Assembly: GCA_018241665.1 (NCBI GenBank)
Contig: JAFEDK010000021.1
Location: forward strand, 1-64,000
Source: Pseudomonadota bacterium
GTDB lineage: Bacteria > Pseudomonadota > Gammaproteobacteria > Burkholderiales > Rhodocyclaceae
DNA: 64,000 bases
Reading direction: 5' to 3'
Part shown: piece after piece, positions 56,387 to 64,000 of the stretch
Layout of the letters: the number at the start of each line of letters is the position of its first letter
Position numbering within the stretch: position 1 is the first letter of the stretch
Program-made: the position numbers and the translations under genes
The notes under the pieces: generated by a model
Told to the model about the DNA's origin: nothing
Seen by the model: the letters and a program-made list of their open reading frames with translations, nothing else
Database searches by the model: none

Positions 56387-57406
56387 ATGGCCGTCGCTCA
56401 CCAATCCCGGGTAGACCGTCTGAAACTGCTGCAGAAGTGCATCCCCAGGAACCAGGCGGGGGACGACTACCCGGACGCGAGACAGTTGCTGGTCAAGCTG
56501 GCGGAGCAATACGAGTCCAGCAAAACCGACAGTGCCCGGATGCGCTCCATCCAGCGCGACCTGGATGAACTGGTGAATGACGGCTTCATCGAGATCGTCA
56601 ATCCCGGCGGAAAGCCCCAGTGCTATCGGCGGACGATCGACCTTGGCGTCACGGACCCCCGCCTGTGGGCGTACGCGCAGAAGCTGATGCGCTCCCTGAT
56701 CCGTGACGCGGTGCCGGCAAAACGCCTGGACAAAATCTGGGAGGCCCTGCGCGAGGAGGGCGAGGAATTCGGCCTGGGAGAGGACAAGCTGTGCATCCTC
56801 AGCGATACCCAGCGCCTGCTGCCCGCCGAGTTCAAGGAAGAGGTCCTGCTCGCGGCCCTCGAAGCCCTTGCGCAATCCCAGACCTTGAGCGCCACCTACC
56901 GGGACGGCGGCGGGAGTTTGACCCATCCGACCCTGCACCCGCAGGCCTTGCTGCAACGTGGCCCGCGCCTGTATCTGTTCGCGCTCAAGAATGACGAGGT
57001 CGAGCCCCTGCGCATGTATGCGCTGCACCGCTTCACCTCCGCCAAGGTCGGCACTGCGCCGGTCCGCAAGGCCGAGGGTTTCAGCCTGAAGGAGGCCGTG
57101 CGCAAGGGGCAGGCGGACTTCGCTGGCAATGGCGAGGTGGATCTGGAGCTGCGGGTGCGCGGCTATGTCACCGAACTGCTGCGCGACTGCAAGCTGGCCG
57201 AGAACCAGGTTATCGAGGATGAGCCGGATGGCAGTCCCTTCAAGGCCCGCGTGCGGGCGAAGGTGCCGGAAACCGGGCAGCTGCTACGCTGGTTGCTGGG
57301 CTGTGGCGACAACGTGGAGGTCGTGGCCCCGGCCAAGTGGCGGGAGGTCGCCATCAGCCAGATCGAGAAAATGCGCGCCATCTACCCGCCTCGTGACGGG
57401 AGTTGA
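56387..57406 (+). CDS. WYL-domain transcriptional regulator
   Basis: 339 residues: N-terminal winged helix (about 8-75; ARMRSIQRDLDELVNDGFIEIV), a WYL domain (about 160-245; LHPQALLQRGPRLYLFALKNDEVEPLRMYALHRF) and a C-terminal extension ending near residue 335. WYL proteins bind nucleotides or nucleic acids and control DNA repair, phage defence or metabolism. AGGAG upstream of the ATG at 56387. A palindrome precedes it. It is convergent with the hybrid kinase (8 bases between stops). Confidence 0.88.
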   Translation: MAVAHQSRVDRLKLLQKCIPRNQAGDDYPDARQLLVKLAEQYESSKTDSARMRSIQRDLDELVNDGFIEIVNPGGKPQCYRRTIDLGVTDPRLWAYAQKLMRSLIRDAVPAKRLDKIWEALREEGEEFGLGEDKLCILSDTQRLLPAEFKEEVLLAALEALAQSQTLSATYRDGGGSLTHPTLHPQALLQRGPRLYLFALKNDEVEPLRMYALHRFTSAKVGTAPVRKAEGFSLKEAVRKGQADFAGNGEVDLELRVRGYVTELLRDCKLAENQVIEDEPDGSPFKARVRAKVPETGQLLRWLLGCGDNVEVVAPAKWREVAISQIEKMRAIYPPRDGS

Positions 57407-57414
57407 GCCTGGGG

Positions 57415-60400
57415 CTACGCCCCCTTTGTTGTTCCGTCGAATGCCTTTTGGAGCGCCTGCTGCGCCGTTTCAAGCTGTGCAATCAAGATCTGAACCCTTG
57501 GCGTATCGCTGATCGAGCGTCGTAGCAACTCATCGAGTTCCTTGGCTGCTTCGAACACGGCAGTAAAACCAAGATTGCCAGCCCCTCCTTTTATAGGGTA
57601 TGCACGGCACGTTCTGCTGCTGAGCAATCCCCGGCCGCCAAGGCGCTCTTGATGGACGCAATATGCTTGGCGTTGCTTCCGCAGCTCAGGCGTGCCAGTT
57701 CAAGATACTTATCCTTCCTGTTGCGCAACATTCCCAAGCCCCGTGCCAGATCGATGCCGGGTGTTTCGGCGAGACGGGTCAGGATGGACTCTGGGGTGGC
57801 CGGCTGCGCTGCAGGAGGGGGCGTCGAAACGGACTCCTGCTTTGATGCAGCGTGCTCGGGAAGCCATTTCAGAAGCGTCGCGTACATCATGGCAGGCTCC
57901 ACCGGCTTGGCGATGAAGTCGTTCATGCCTGCCGCCAGACAAGCTTCCCGGTCTTCATCGAAGGCGTTGGCCGTCATGGCCAGGATCGGGATGTCCGCGC
58001 ATTGGGGCAGCGAACGGATCGCGCGGGTGGCTTCCAGGCCATCCATCTCGGGCATTTGCATGTCCATGAGAATGAGTTCGTACGAACCTGTCCTGGCCTT
58101 CTCGACTGCGACACGCCCATTCTCGGCGACGTCCACCCAGAGATGCGCGGCATGCAAGAGCTCTTGTGCCACTTCAACATTGATCAGGTTGTCTTCCGCA
58201 AGCAGAACCCGTGCGCCTTCGTGCCGCAGGCGCAACTCGCTATCAGCCGAGGAGGTCAGCGTCTCTTCAAGCGGCATCACGCCATGGCCGCGCTGCAGCC
58301 AGGCGGAGAACCAGAAGACCGAGCCCTTGCCCACGGTGCTTTCGCAGCCTGCTTCACCCCCCATCAGCTCGGCCAGGCGTTTGCTGATCGCGAGCCCGAG
58401 ACCGGTTCCCTCGTACTTGCGCGTTGCGCTGTTATCCGCCTGTTCGAAGTCGTGGAACAGGCGCCCCAAGGCGTCCGGCGCAATGCCGATACCCGTATCT
58501 TCGACCGAGAAGCGAACCTTCAGGCGGTCGGCTTCTTTGGCGAGCAAATCAGCCTTGAGGGTAATGCTCCCTTGTTCGGTGAACTTGACGGCGTTGCCCG
58601 CAAAATTGAGCAGCGCCTGGCGAATCCGCAGGACGTCGCCGCACAGCCATACGGGCACATGCTCCGTCACCATGGATAGGGTGAGTCCCTTGGCGCGAAC
58701 CGATTCGCCAATGATGGAAGCCGTATGGTCAAGCACTTGCGTCAACGCAAAGTCCGTCAGATTCAAGGACAGCTTGCCCGCCTCGATCTTGGAGAGGTCG
58801 AGGATGTCATTGATGATCGACAGCAGATGCTTGCCTGACATCTCGATCTTGGACAGCCGCTCCGCCTGCTGGGGCGTCGGACTGTCCTTGCGTAACAGAT
58901 GCACCAGGCCCGTGATGGCATTCATCGGCGTACGGATCTCGTGGCTCATGTTGGCCAGGAAAGCGCTCTTGGCAACATTGGCCGCTTCGGCTGCCTCTTG
59001 CGCCTTGAGCATTTTTAGCTCGAGTTCCTTGCGCGTGGACAGGTCGATGTGGGTCCCAACCGCGCGCAGAGGGTTGCCGTCCGGGGCCCGCGCGACCACT
59101 TTGCCGCGACTGAGGATCCATTTGTAGCGGCCATCCTTGCAGCGCATACGAAATTCCATTTCGTAACTGCTATCCGTGTGCAGCAACTCCATTGCCTTCG
59201 CGTGGACGGACTCCTTTTCCTCCGGATGCAGCAAGGCGAGCCAATTGTCGTCAAGGCTTTCACCGAGTTCGCCGGGGGCGTAGCCCAACATCGTGCTGTA
59301 GGCGGGGTTCAGGTAGTTGATATCGTCCCGGATGCTCCAATCCCACAATCCATCGCGGGTCGCCTCCAGGGAGTACTCGAGACGCTCCCGGTCGAACGCC
59401 TGCTGGGCCAGGGATTCCGAGAGCGCCTGTGTTCGCTCTTCGATCTTCGCTTCGAGTTGTTCCTGATAATCGATGAGTTGCAGCTCGGCCCGCTTTCGGC
59501 GACCGTTCTGAACCATCAAGGCAAGACTCAGCCCGGACAACACGAGAATGACGGCAAAGGCCGCGATGACGAGGCCCTTGTAGTCGACCCAGATGGAGCG
59601 GGGGCGATGGAGGAAAAGCGTGTTCTCCGGAAGCCGTGCAGGGTCGGCGCCCCAGCGCTGCACTTGCAGCCAGTCAAACACCGCCTGCGGCGGTACCTTC
59701 CTGTCGATATCGCCCGCCTCGAATTTGCCGGATCCATCAAGGAGCGCAAAGCCGAGTTCTGCAGCGCTTTGCCCGACCCTCATCGGCACGACAACGGATC
59801 CGCCCGTAAAGCCGAGCCGGACATGGGGCTCATACAGCGCCAGAACCGGCACATTGGCTCGCTTGGCAACTTCGGCACCGACTTCGGCAGCAATAAAGTT
59901 CCGCCCGCTCAAATCCCTTTGGTAGATGCCGAACAAGATCAGCGCGTCCTGCGGCAGTGAGGCAATACGCTGCAGCATTTCCTGGTGAGTCAGTCCTGCC
60001 GTGTCTTCGAGCGCCACCTGCAGGCCCTTGGCGGCGAGCGCCTCCTTGGCCTGCTTATAGAACGACGCCTGCTGCTTGTCTGCCCCGGCAACCAGAACCA
60101 CACGGCGCGTGCGGGGGAAAAGGGCTAGACCGTGGTCGATTGTTCCTGCGATGTCATACCGGTTGATGATGTTCTGCACTGGGCGAACTTGCCCACGCCA
60201 CTTGATGGTGGACATATCGACAATCGTAGCGATCACCGGCACATCGGGCGGAACCACCTCATGACCTTCTTGAGCGAGAAAATCCAGGCCCGTTTGATTG
60301 ACGGCGATTACGACACCGATGTTTCGCGTGGCCAATTTTTCTTGCAGCAGGATTGCCAGCGCTGCGCGCCGGCGGGAATCGTTGTGGCGCAGCAGGTCAA

Positions 60401-60725
60401 GGTTTTCAACGTAGATATCGTTGACGCTGATCCCTTTGTCCTTGAGCTTCGCCACGATACCTTGGGTCAACGCGTCCGGCACCGGGATACCGTATTGCGC
60501 TCCGGAGAGGATCAGAACCGCTTTTCCTTCAGTCCCCGACTTTGCCGCGGGGCTCCGCACATCCGGGGCGCCTGCCTCGGGCGCGGCCGCAATGCAAAGC
60601 AGGGATAGTGACAGCAGAAAAAAAGTAGCCGCGACCAGGCGTGCCAGACTGAGTACGCCGCGCGTGCTTCCGGACAAAGGGGTGGTTGAGACGCCCCCTG
60701 TTCCAATCGAGCCTGCGTGCATCAT
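57415..60725 (-). pseudogene. Hybrid histidine kinase with ABC-type periplasmic sensor, frameshift in Hpt domain
   Basis: Order: N-terminal membrane/signal helix (about 25-47), periplasmic ABC-substrate-binding-like sensor (about 50-350; VLILSGAQYGIPVPDALTQG), TM about 382-402, coiled coil, PAS domain (about 440-570), HisKA with His595 (ANMSHEIRTPMNAI), HATPase (EGTGLGLAISKR), receiver (ILMDMQMPEMDG) and C-terminal Hpt. The frame ends inside Hpt at AVHTL-stop (57591). The other frame continues as KGGAGNLGFTAVFEAAKELDELLRR to 57415. An extra TA (CCCTATAAAAGG) would explain the break; the phospho-accepting His is in the truncated half. Start 60725 has AGAGGGGG upstream. Confidence 0.8.
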
Positions 60726-60964
60726 TCCCCCTCTGGAATTGCCATGCCAGCAATGCGTCAATCCTATCATGAATAGAAAAATGATCAGTCCAGACCGACA
60801 AGGCGCATTCTGTCACTCTTAGTGCCAGCTGCACGAAAAAGACCGGGCTTCAGGTAATTGAAAGCAATGATAAAGAACGGTTGGCACGAGATGCTCTGGT
60901 TCCGAATAGAGGGCCGGACTCAGATGCAGCAAGACGAATCGGTCAGTTTCGTCGGGAGATAGTC

Positions 60965-61863
60965 ATGCGGAGCTGGCAGTCCCTGAAGGTTAGGCTTTCT
61001 ATTACGACCTTGGGGGTTTGTGTGGCCATGCTGTGGTCGCTCTTTTTCTATGGTTACCAGCTGGTCAAAAAGGACTCGGAGAGGCTGATTGGAGAGCAGC
61101 AATTCGCCACGGCGCAAATCGCAGCTGAGCTGATAAACGATACCGTCACCCGGCAGTTTTCGGCCCTCGAGCATGCGGCAATAGAAATCCCGCCTGAGCT
61201 GCTGATAAAACGCGATCGGCTTCAAGAGTGGTTGGAAGGGCAGCCATCCCTGCTCAGTCTTTTCAATGGCGGCGTATATGTGACCGGCAATCGCGGGGTC
61301 CCGCTCGCCGTATTTCCTTATTCCCGGAAAATGACGGAGACCAGTTACGCCGACCAGTCGAGCCTTCGCGTCCCTGCATGAGCTGCGCCGCCACATGCTT
61401 CTTGCCACAAGCTTGCTGTCGCTCCTTGCCGGTCTGCTCACCTGGGGCATTGCGGCGCAACTGCTGCGGAGAAGGCTGTTCCCCATCATCGAGGCCACCA
61501 AGCACCTGGTCAAGCTGGATGAAAAGACCAGCCGGACACTCGAGGCACTTCCCGCGGCATGTAATGACGAAATCGACGAATTGGTAAATTAATTCAACGA
61601 CTTGATCGTCGCGGCAAGGAAGCGCGAACTCCTGCTCGGCCAGAAAATGGAATCTCTGGCTGAGGCCGTGGGCCGGGCGGAGCAAATGGCTGGAGAACGT
61701 TCCACCCGCGCCAATAGACGCCGCGCACGCCCCCAAACCGATAATCTCCTCGGAAAAGGATTCCCTGCTACGCCAGCCCGATCCCGACATGAAAGCCATT
61801 CTTGGAATATTGGGAGAAATTGAACTGGCTCAAGGGGAACTGGCAAAGGTTTTGGGCATGTAG
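60965..61863 (+). pseudogene. Decayed membrane sensor protein
   Basis: The first frame gives MRSWQSLKVRLSITTLGVCV (TM), then a Cache-like extracellular region (LLSLFNGGVYVTGNRGVPLA) to a stop at 61381. A second frame (about 61375-61592) holds TM2 and a HAMP-like stretch (LRRRLFPIIEATKHLVKLDE), then an in-frame TAA at 61590 followed by FNDLIVAARKRELLLGQKME. A third frame carries ENVPPAPIDAAHAPKP to QGELAKVLGM and a stop at 61861. Two frameshifts and one nonsense codon show loss of function. GGGAG precedes the ATG. No output domain remains. Confidence 0.7.
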
Positions 61864-61974
61864 GAACGCGCGCAGGGAAGGGGGAGTGTCCCGGAAAACA
61901 GCCGTGCCTTATCGGGGCTTTGCCATCCTGAAACGGAGTGCGGAAGCGCCCCCCCAGGCTATGGAACGACAGGT

Positions 61975-62340
61975 TCAGGACGGCACATCGACGATCTCAC
62001 CAGGCTCTGTTCCCTTGAGATAGGCGCCACGCCCGTACTTGGGGACCTGCAACCAGTCGCAGGGCAGGGTGAAATTGCCGAAATGCTCGACAACGCAGCC
62101 GTCCTTCCAATAAGCCTGCCCGTCAGCAGACTCGACAACGGTGTCAAAGCCGAGCTTATCCAGTTGCTCCACCATGGTCCGGATATCGTTCGGGTGTCCC
62201 GAGCAATAGCGGGCAAGGTGTTCATCGTAGGTAATTTGCCGTGCGTAATCCTTCCGGAATTGCTCCAAGCCACCGGGGTATTTCTCAGTGATGACTTTGA
62301 TCGGTACGAAGAGATTGATAAAACCAAGTGAGATGGCCAT
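61975..62340 (-). CDS. Conserved-looking small protein of unknown function
   Basis: 121 residues, no signal peptide cleavage site, one hydrophobic start (MAISLGFINLFVPIKVI). It continues KYPGGLEQFRKDYARQITYDEHLARYCSG and has a WKDGCVVEHFGNFTLPCDWL stretch and an AYLKGTEPGEIVDVPS end. I do not recognise the family. A truncated relative (tail only) lies at 56228-56314. No clear ribosome site precedes the ATG, which leaves the start in doubt. Confidence 0.6.
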   Translation of the reverse strand: MAISLGFINLFVPIKVITEKYPGGLEQFRKDYARQITYDEHLARYCSGHPNDIRTMVEQLDKLGFDTVVESADGQAYWKDGCVVEHFGNFTLPCDWLQVPKYGRGAYLKGTEPGEIVDVPS

Positions 62341-62662
62341 AGGGAAGATCGTTTCCAGTTGATTCAGTGATGGTTCCGGCTATCGTCGTAGCCTCGTTGC
62401 GAGGTGGGCTTATTGGAACTCAGGGAAGTCGAAAGTCATCGAGGGATTGCATGGCAGGCATGGTCGGCTCCTTGTGGCAGGTTCAAGCCTATTTGACGCC
62501 AGCTGAACGACAAATCGTGTCGTATGGTAGAGATGTTTCCAACCCCCCGGGCGTCCCTATTGCTCCGGCTAAGGGGCGGGAGCCTGTCGGCTCACCAGAA
62601 ACGACAGATGCTGTCGCAGCCAGGGACTATCCTGCTTGCATCGCAATCTCAAGGACACGCCG
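62341..62662. other. Intergenic region with a relic copy of the WYL promoter
   Basis: At 62508-62556 the sequence CGACAAATCGTGTCGTATGG and the following TTTCCAAC segment copy the region just upstream of the WYL gene (56336-56395). The copy decays around the position of the WYL start codon and no regulator follows. Otherwise no gene is seen before the phosphatase. Confidence 0.6.
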
Positions 62663-63229
62663 ATGCCTGCATGCCGGACCCTCCGCACGAGTGAATCCCA
62701 CCCCATCCGTATCGATGCCGTTCAAGCCCGCCGCGATTGGGGGCTGATTGGCATGTCCTTCTGCCCCGGCAAGCAGCAGGTCGACGGACTGAGCGGGCAC
62801 TGGCAGCGGGATCTCGGTATGGATCTGGAGCGCATCCGGGCCTGGGGGGCATCGATCGTGGTGTCCCTCGTCGAGCAGCAGGAGCTTGCCGAACTGGGCG
62901 TGGAGGCGCTGCCGACCGAGGTCATGCGCCTTGGCATGATGTGGCGGCACCTGCCGATCCGCGATCGCTATCCGCCGGGCCAGACCTTTGAAAGCCGCTG
63001 GCCCGAGATCGGCGCCGAACTGGTAGCTGCTTTGCGGACGGGACAACGGATCTTCCTGCACTGCAAGGGCGGCCTGGGCCGCACGGGCACCGTCGCAGCC
63101 TGCCTGCTGATGGAGGCCGGCATGAACGCCGAAGAAGCCGTGACGCAGGTGCGTCTCGCACGCCCGAAAACTATCGAGACCACGCTGCAGGAGTGGTACG
63201 TGCATACCTACCGCCCGAGGTTTGGCTGA
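62663..63229 (+). CDS. Dual-specificity/CDKN3-type protein phosphatase
   Basis: 188 residues. The Cys-based active site is FLHCKGGLGRTGTVAACLL (HCx5R, about residues 129-147). An upstream aspartate-containing HLPIRDRYPP loop is the likely general acid. GMSFCPGKQQ near the N-terminus is typical of the CDKN3-like group found in bacteria. It would dephosphorylate Tyr/Ser/Thr or a phospholipid; targets unknown. AAGGA precedes the ATG. The next gene starts 31 bases later and encodes an FtsZ-like protein, so they are likely co-transcribed. Confidence 0.85.
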   Translation: MPACRTLRTSESHPIRIDAVQARRDWGLIGMSFCPGKQQVDGLSGHWQRDLGMDLERIRAWGASIVVSLVEQQELAELGVEALPTEVMRLGMMWRHLPIRDRYPPGQTFESRWPEIGAELVAALRTGQRIFLHCKGGLGRTGTVAACLLMEAGMNAEEAVTQVRLARPKTIETTLQEWYVHTYRPRFG

Positions 63230-63260
63230 TATTGCTGCAATCGCCCTGACAGGAAAACGC

Positions 63261-64000
63261 ATGATCAAGATCATTGGGATTGGCAAGACTGGCGTCCGCC
63301 TGCTGGATACGCTGATTTCCCTGGGGCTGCGCGAAGCCCTGAAAGAGGAGGGCAAGTGGCGAGAGCTGCGCTTCATTGCAGTGGAGACCGACATCGGTGA
63401 GTGGGCATGCGCCAATGCCGATGCGGGGTTTTACCTTGGGGCAGCAGGAGAATGTGCCAGCCAGGCTGAGGCCATGGAGCGCATGTCGGTGCGGGCACAA
63501 CAGGCGCTCGCCCATGAACTGCGCGGCGCCTGTCTGATCCTGCTTCTGGTTGAAACTGGCGACCTGCTCGAATGCGCGGCGGCGGCGGGTATCGCCGAGC
63601 TGGCTGATCGAGCAGGTGCCATGGCGGTCTCCCTGGTGGCGCGGCCAGGCAGCGCCGCAGACGGAGCGGTTGCGAAGGCGGACGATGATCAGCTTGCGCG
63701 TATTCGTGCGGCTTCGGACGTCGTCCTGTCGTTCCATTCAGACGAGCGGGAACTGGTGGGGGATGCGTGCTTTGTGCGCCATGGCGCGGAGCCTGTTCCG
63801 GCAGGGAGGCTCATCAATTGTGCGCACATCCTGCTCAAGGCCATCACGCAGCCTTACCAGCAACTGGTGGGGTGCGACTATCAGGATGTTCGCACGGTGC
63901 TGGATACGCAGCCGATACCGGAGGATAGGGTGATGGGCTATGAGACGGCGTTCTTTCACCGGATGGTTGCATCATCGGACGCGCAGCCGGAGGTCATCGC
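63261..64000 (+). CDS. Divergent FtsZ/tubulin-like protein (partial, runs off window)
   Basis: 246 codons visible, open at the right edge. IKIIGIGKTGVRLLDTLISL parallels the FtsZ start IKVIGVGGGGGNAV. LRFIAVETD stands for FIAINTD; AHELRGACLILLLVETGD and AELADRAGAMAVSLVARP stand for the region around the GTP loop; LKAITQPYQQLVGCDYQDVR matches SDLITxPGLINVDFADVR. The GGGTGTG nucleotide signature is missing (VETGDLLECAAA instead), so GTP binding may be lost or altered. Likely a specialised paralogue rather than the division FtsZ. AGGAAAACGC precedes the ATG. Family call is by pattern, not database search. Confidence 0.7.
   Translation, partial: MIKIIGIGKTGVRLLDTLISLGLREALKEEGKWRELRFIAVETDIGEWACANADAGFYLGAAGECASQAEAMERMSVRAQQALAHELRGACLILLLVETGDLLECAAAAGIAELADRAGAMAVSLVARPGSAADGAVAKADDDQLARIRAASDVVLSFHSDERELVGDACFVRHGAEPVPAGRLINCAHILLKAITQPYQQLVGCDYQDVRTVLDTQPIPEDRVMGYETAFFHRMVASSDAQPEVI

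Noticed and set aside
56387-57406. WYL regulator as marker of a phage-defence island
   Set aside because: No nuclease, helicase, methylase, retron or other known defence component is visible around it; neighbours are signalling and small unknown genes.

Overview
The window is high-GC bacterial DNA with betaproteobacterial gene content. A PEP-CTERM exported protein, a PedF-type cytochrome c, HexR-controlled Entner-Doudoroff (ED) genes and a glucokinase-HexR fusion together suggest a floc-forming member of the Rhodocyclales (Zoogloea or a relative). That assignment is inference, because no rRNA or tRNA gene is present.

Layout. 0-5.2 kb: possible insertion-sequence end, a guanidine exporter (gdx) behind a guanidine-II riboswitch, a PEP-CTERM protein, a PedF-like cytochrome, and a hybrid histidine kinase broken by one frameshift. 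5.2-16.3 kb (minus strand): one long operon edd-eda-galM-pyk-gapN-eno-ppc-SemiSWEET. 16.6-19.9 kb (plus): the divergent operon pgl-hexR-pgi, closed by a long REP-like inverted repeat. 20-25 kb: two flavin split-barrel proteins, a His-rich cytochrome c, a DUF411 copper-type protein and a chemoreceptor. 25.4-27.9 kb: a thiamine-diphosphate E1 alpha/beta pair followed by a cytochrome c. 28-33.9 kb (minus): a ROK regulator with a ribose/fructose-type ABC importer and a PfkB sugar kinase. 34-36.4 kb: zwf-glk. 36.8-42.7 kb: LamB-type porin and a glucose-type ABC importer (gtsABCD-like). 42.7-48.7 kb: GntR regulator, fumarase/adenylosuccinate-lyase-type enzyme, DctA-type carrier, then a DeoR/oxidoreductase/UPF0303 operon. 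48.9-50.8 kb: fused glucokinase-HexR. 51-53.4 kb: two membrane transport-type proteins. 53.5-55.5 kb: groESL with a CIRCE-like operator. 55.8-62.5 kb: DUF2325 protein, WYL regulator, a second frameshifted hybrid kinase, a decayed sensor gene and a small unknown gene. 62.6-64 kb: a CDKN3-type phosphatase and the start of a divergent FtsZ/tubulin-like protein that runs off the window.

The sugar genes form a nearly complete route: outer-membrane porin, ABC import, glucokinase, Zwf, Pgl, Edd, Eda, then non-phosphorylating GapN, enolase and pyruvate kinase or PEP carboxylase. Phosphoglycerate mutase and pgk/gapA are not in the window. TGTAG-N5-CTACA-type palindromes, matching the known HexR box, occur before edd, pgl, zwf and lamB, so one regulon probably covers most of the cluster.

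The most unusual content is at the right: a duplicated small-gene/WYL-promoter module in which each copy has lost a different half, and a phosphatase/FtsZ-like pair. Three signalling genes carry frameshifts or stops, which may be real decay or sequence error.
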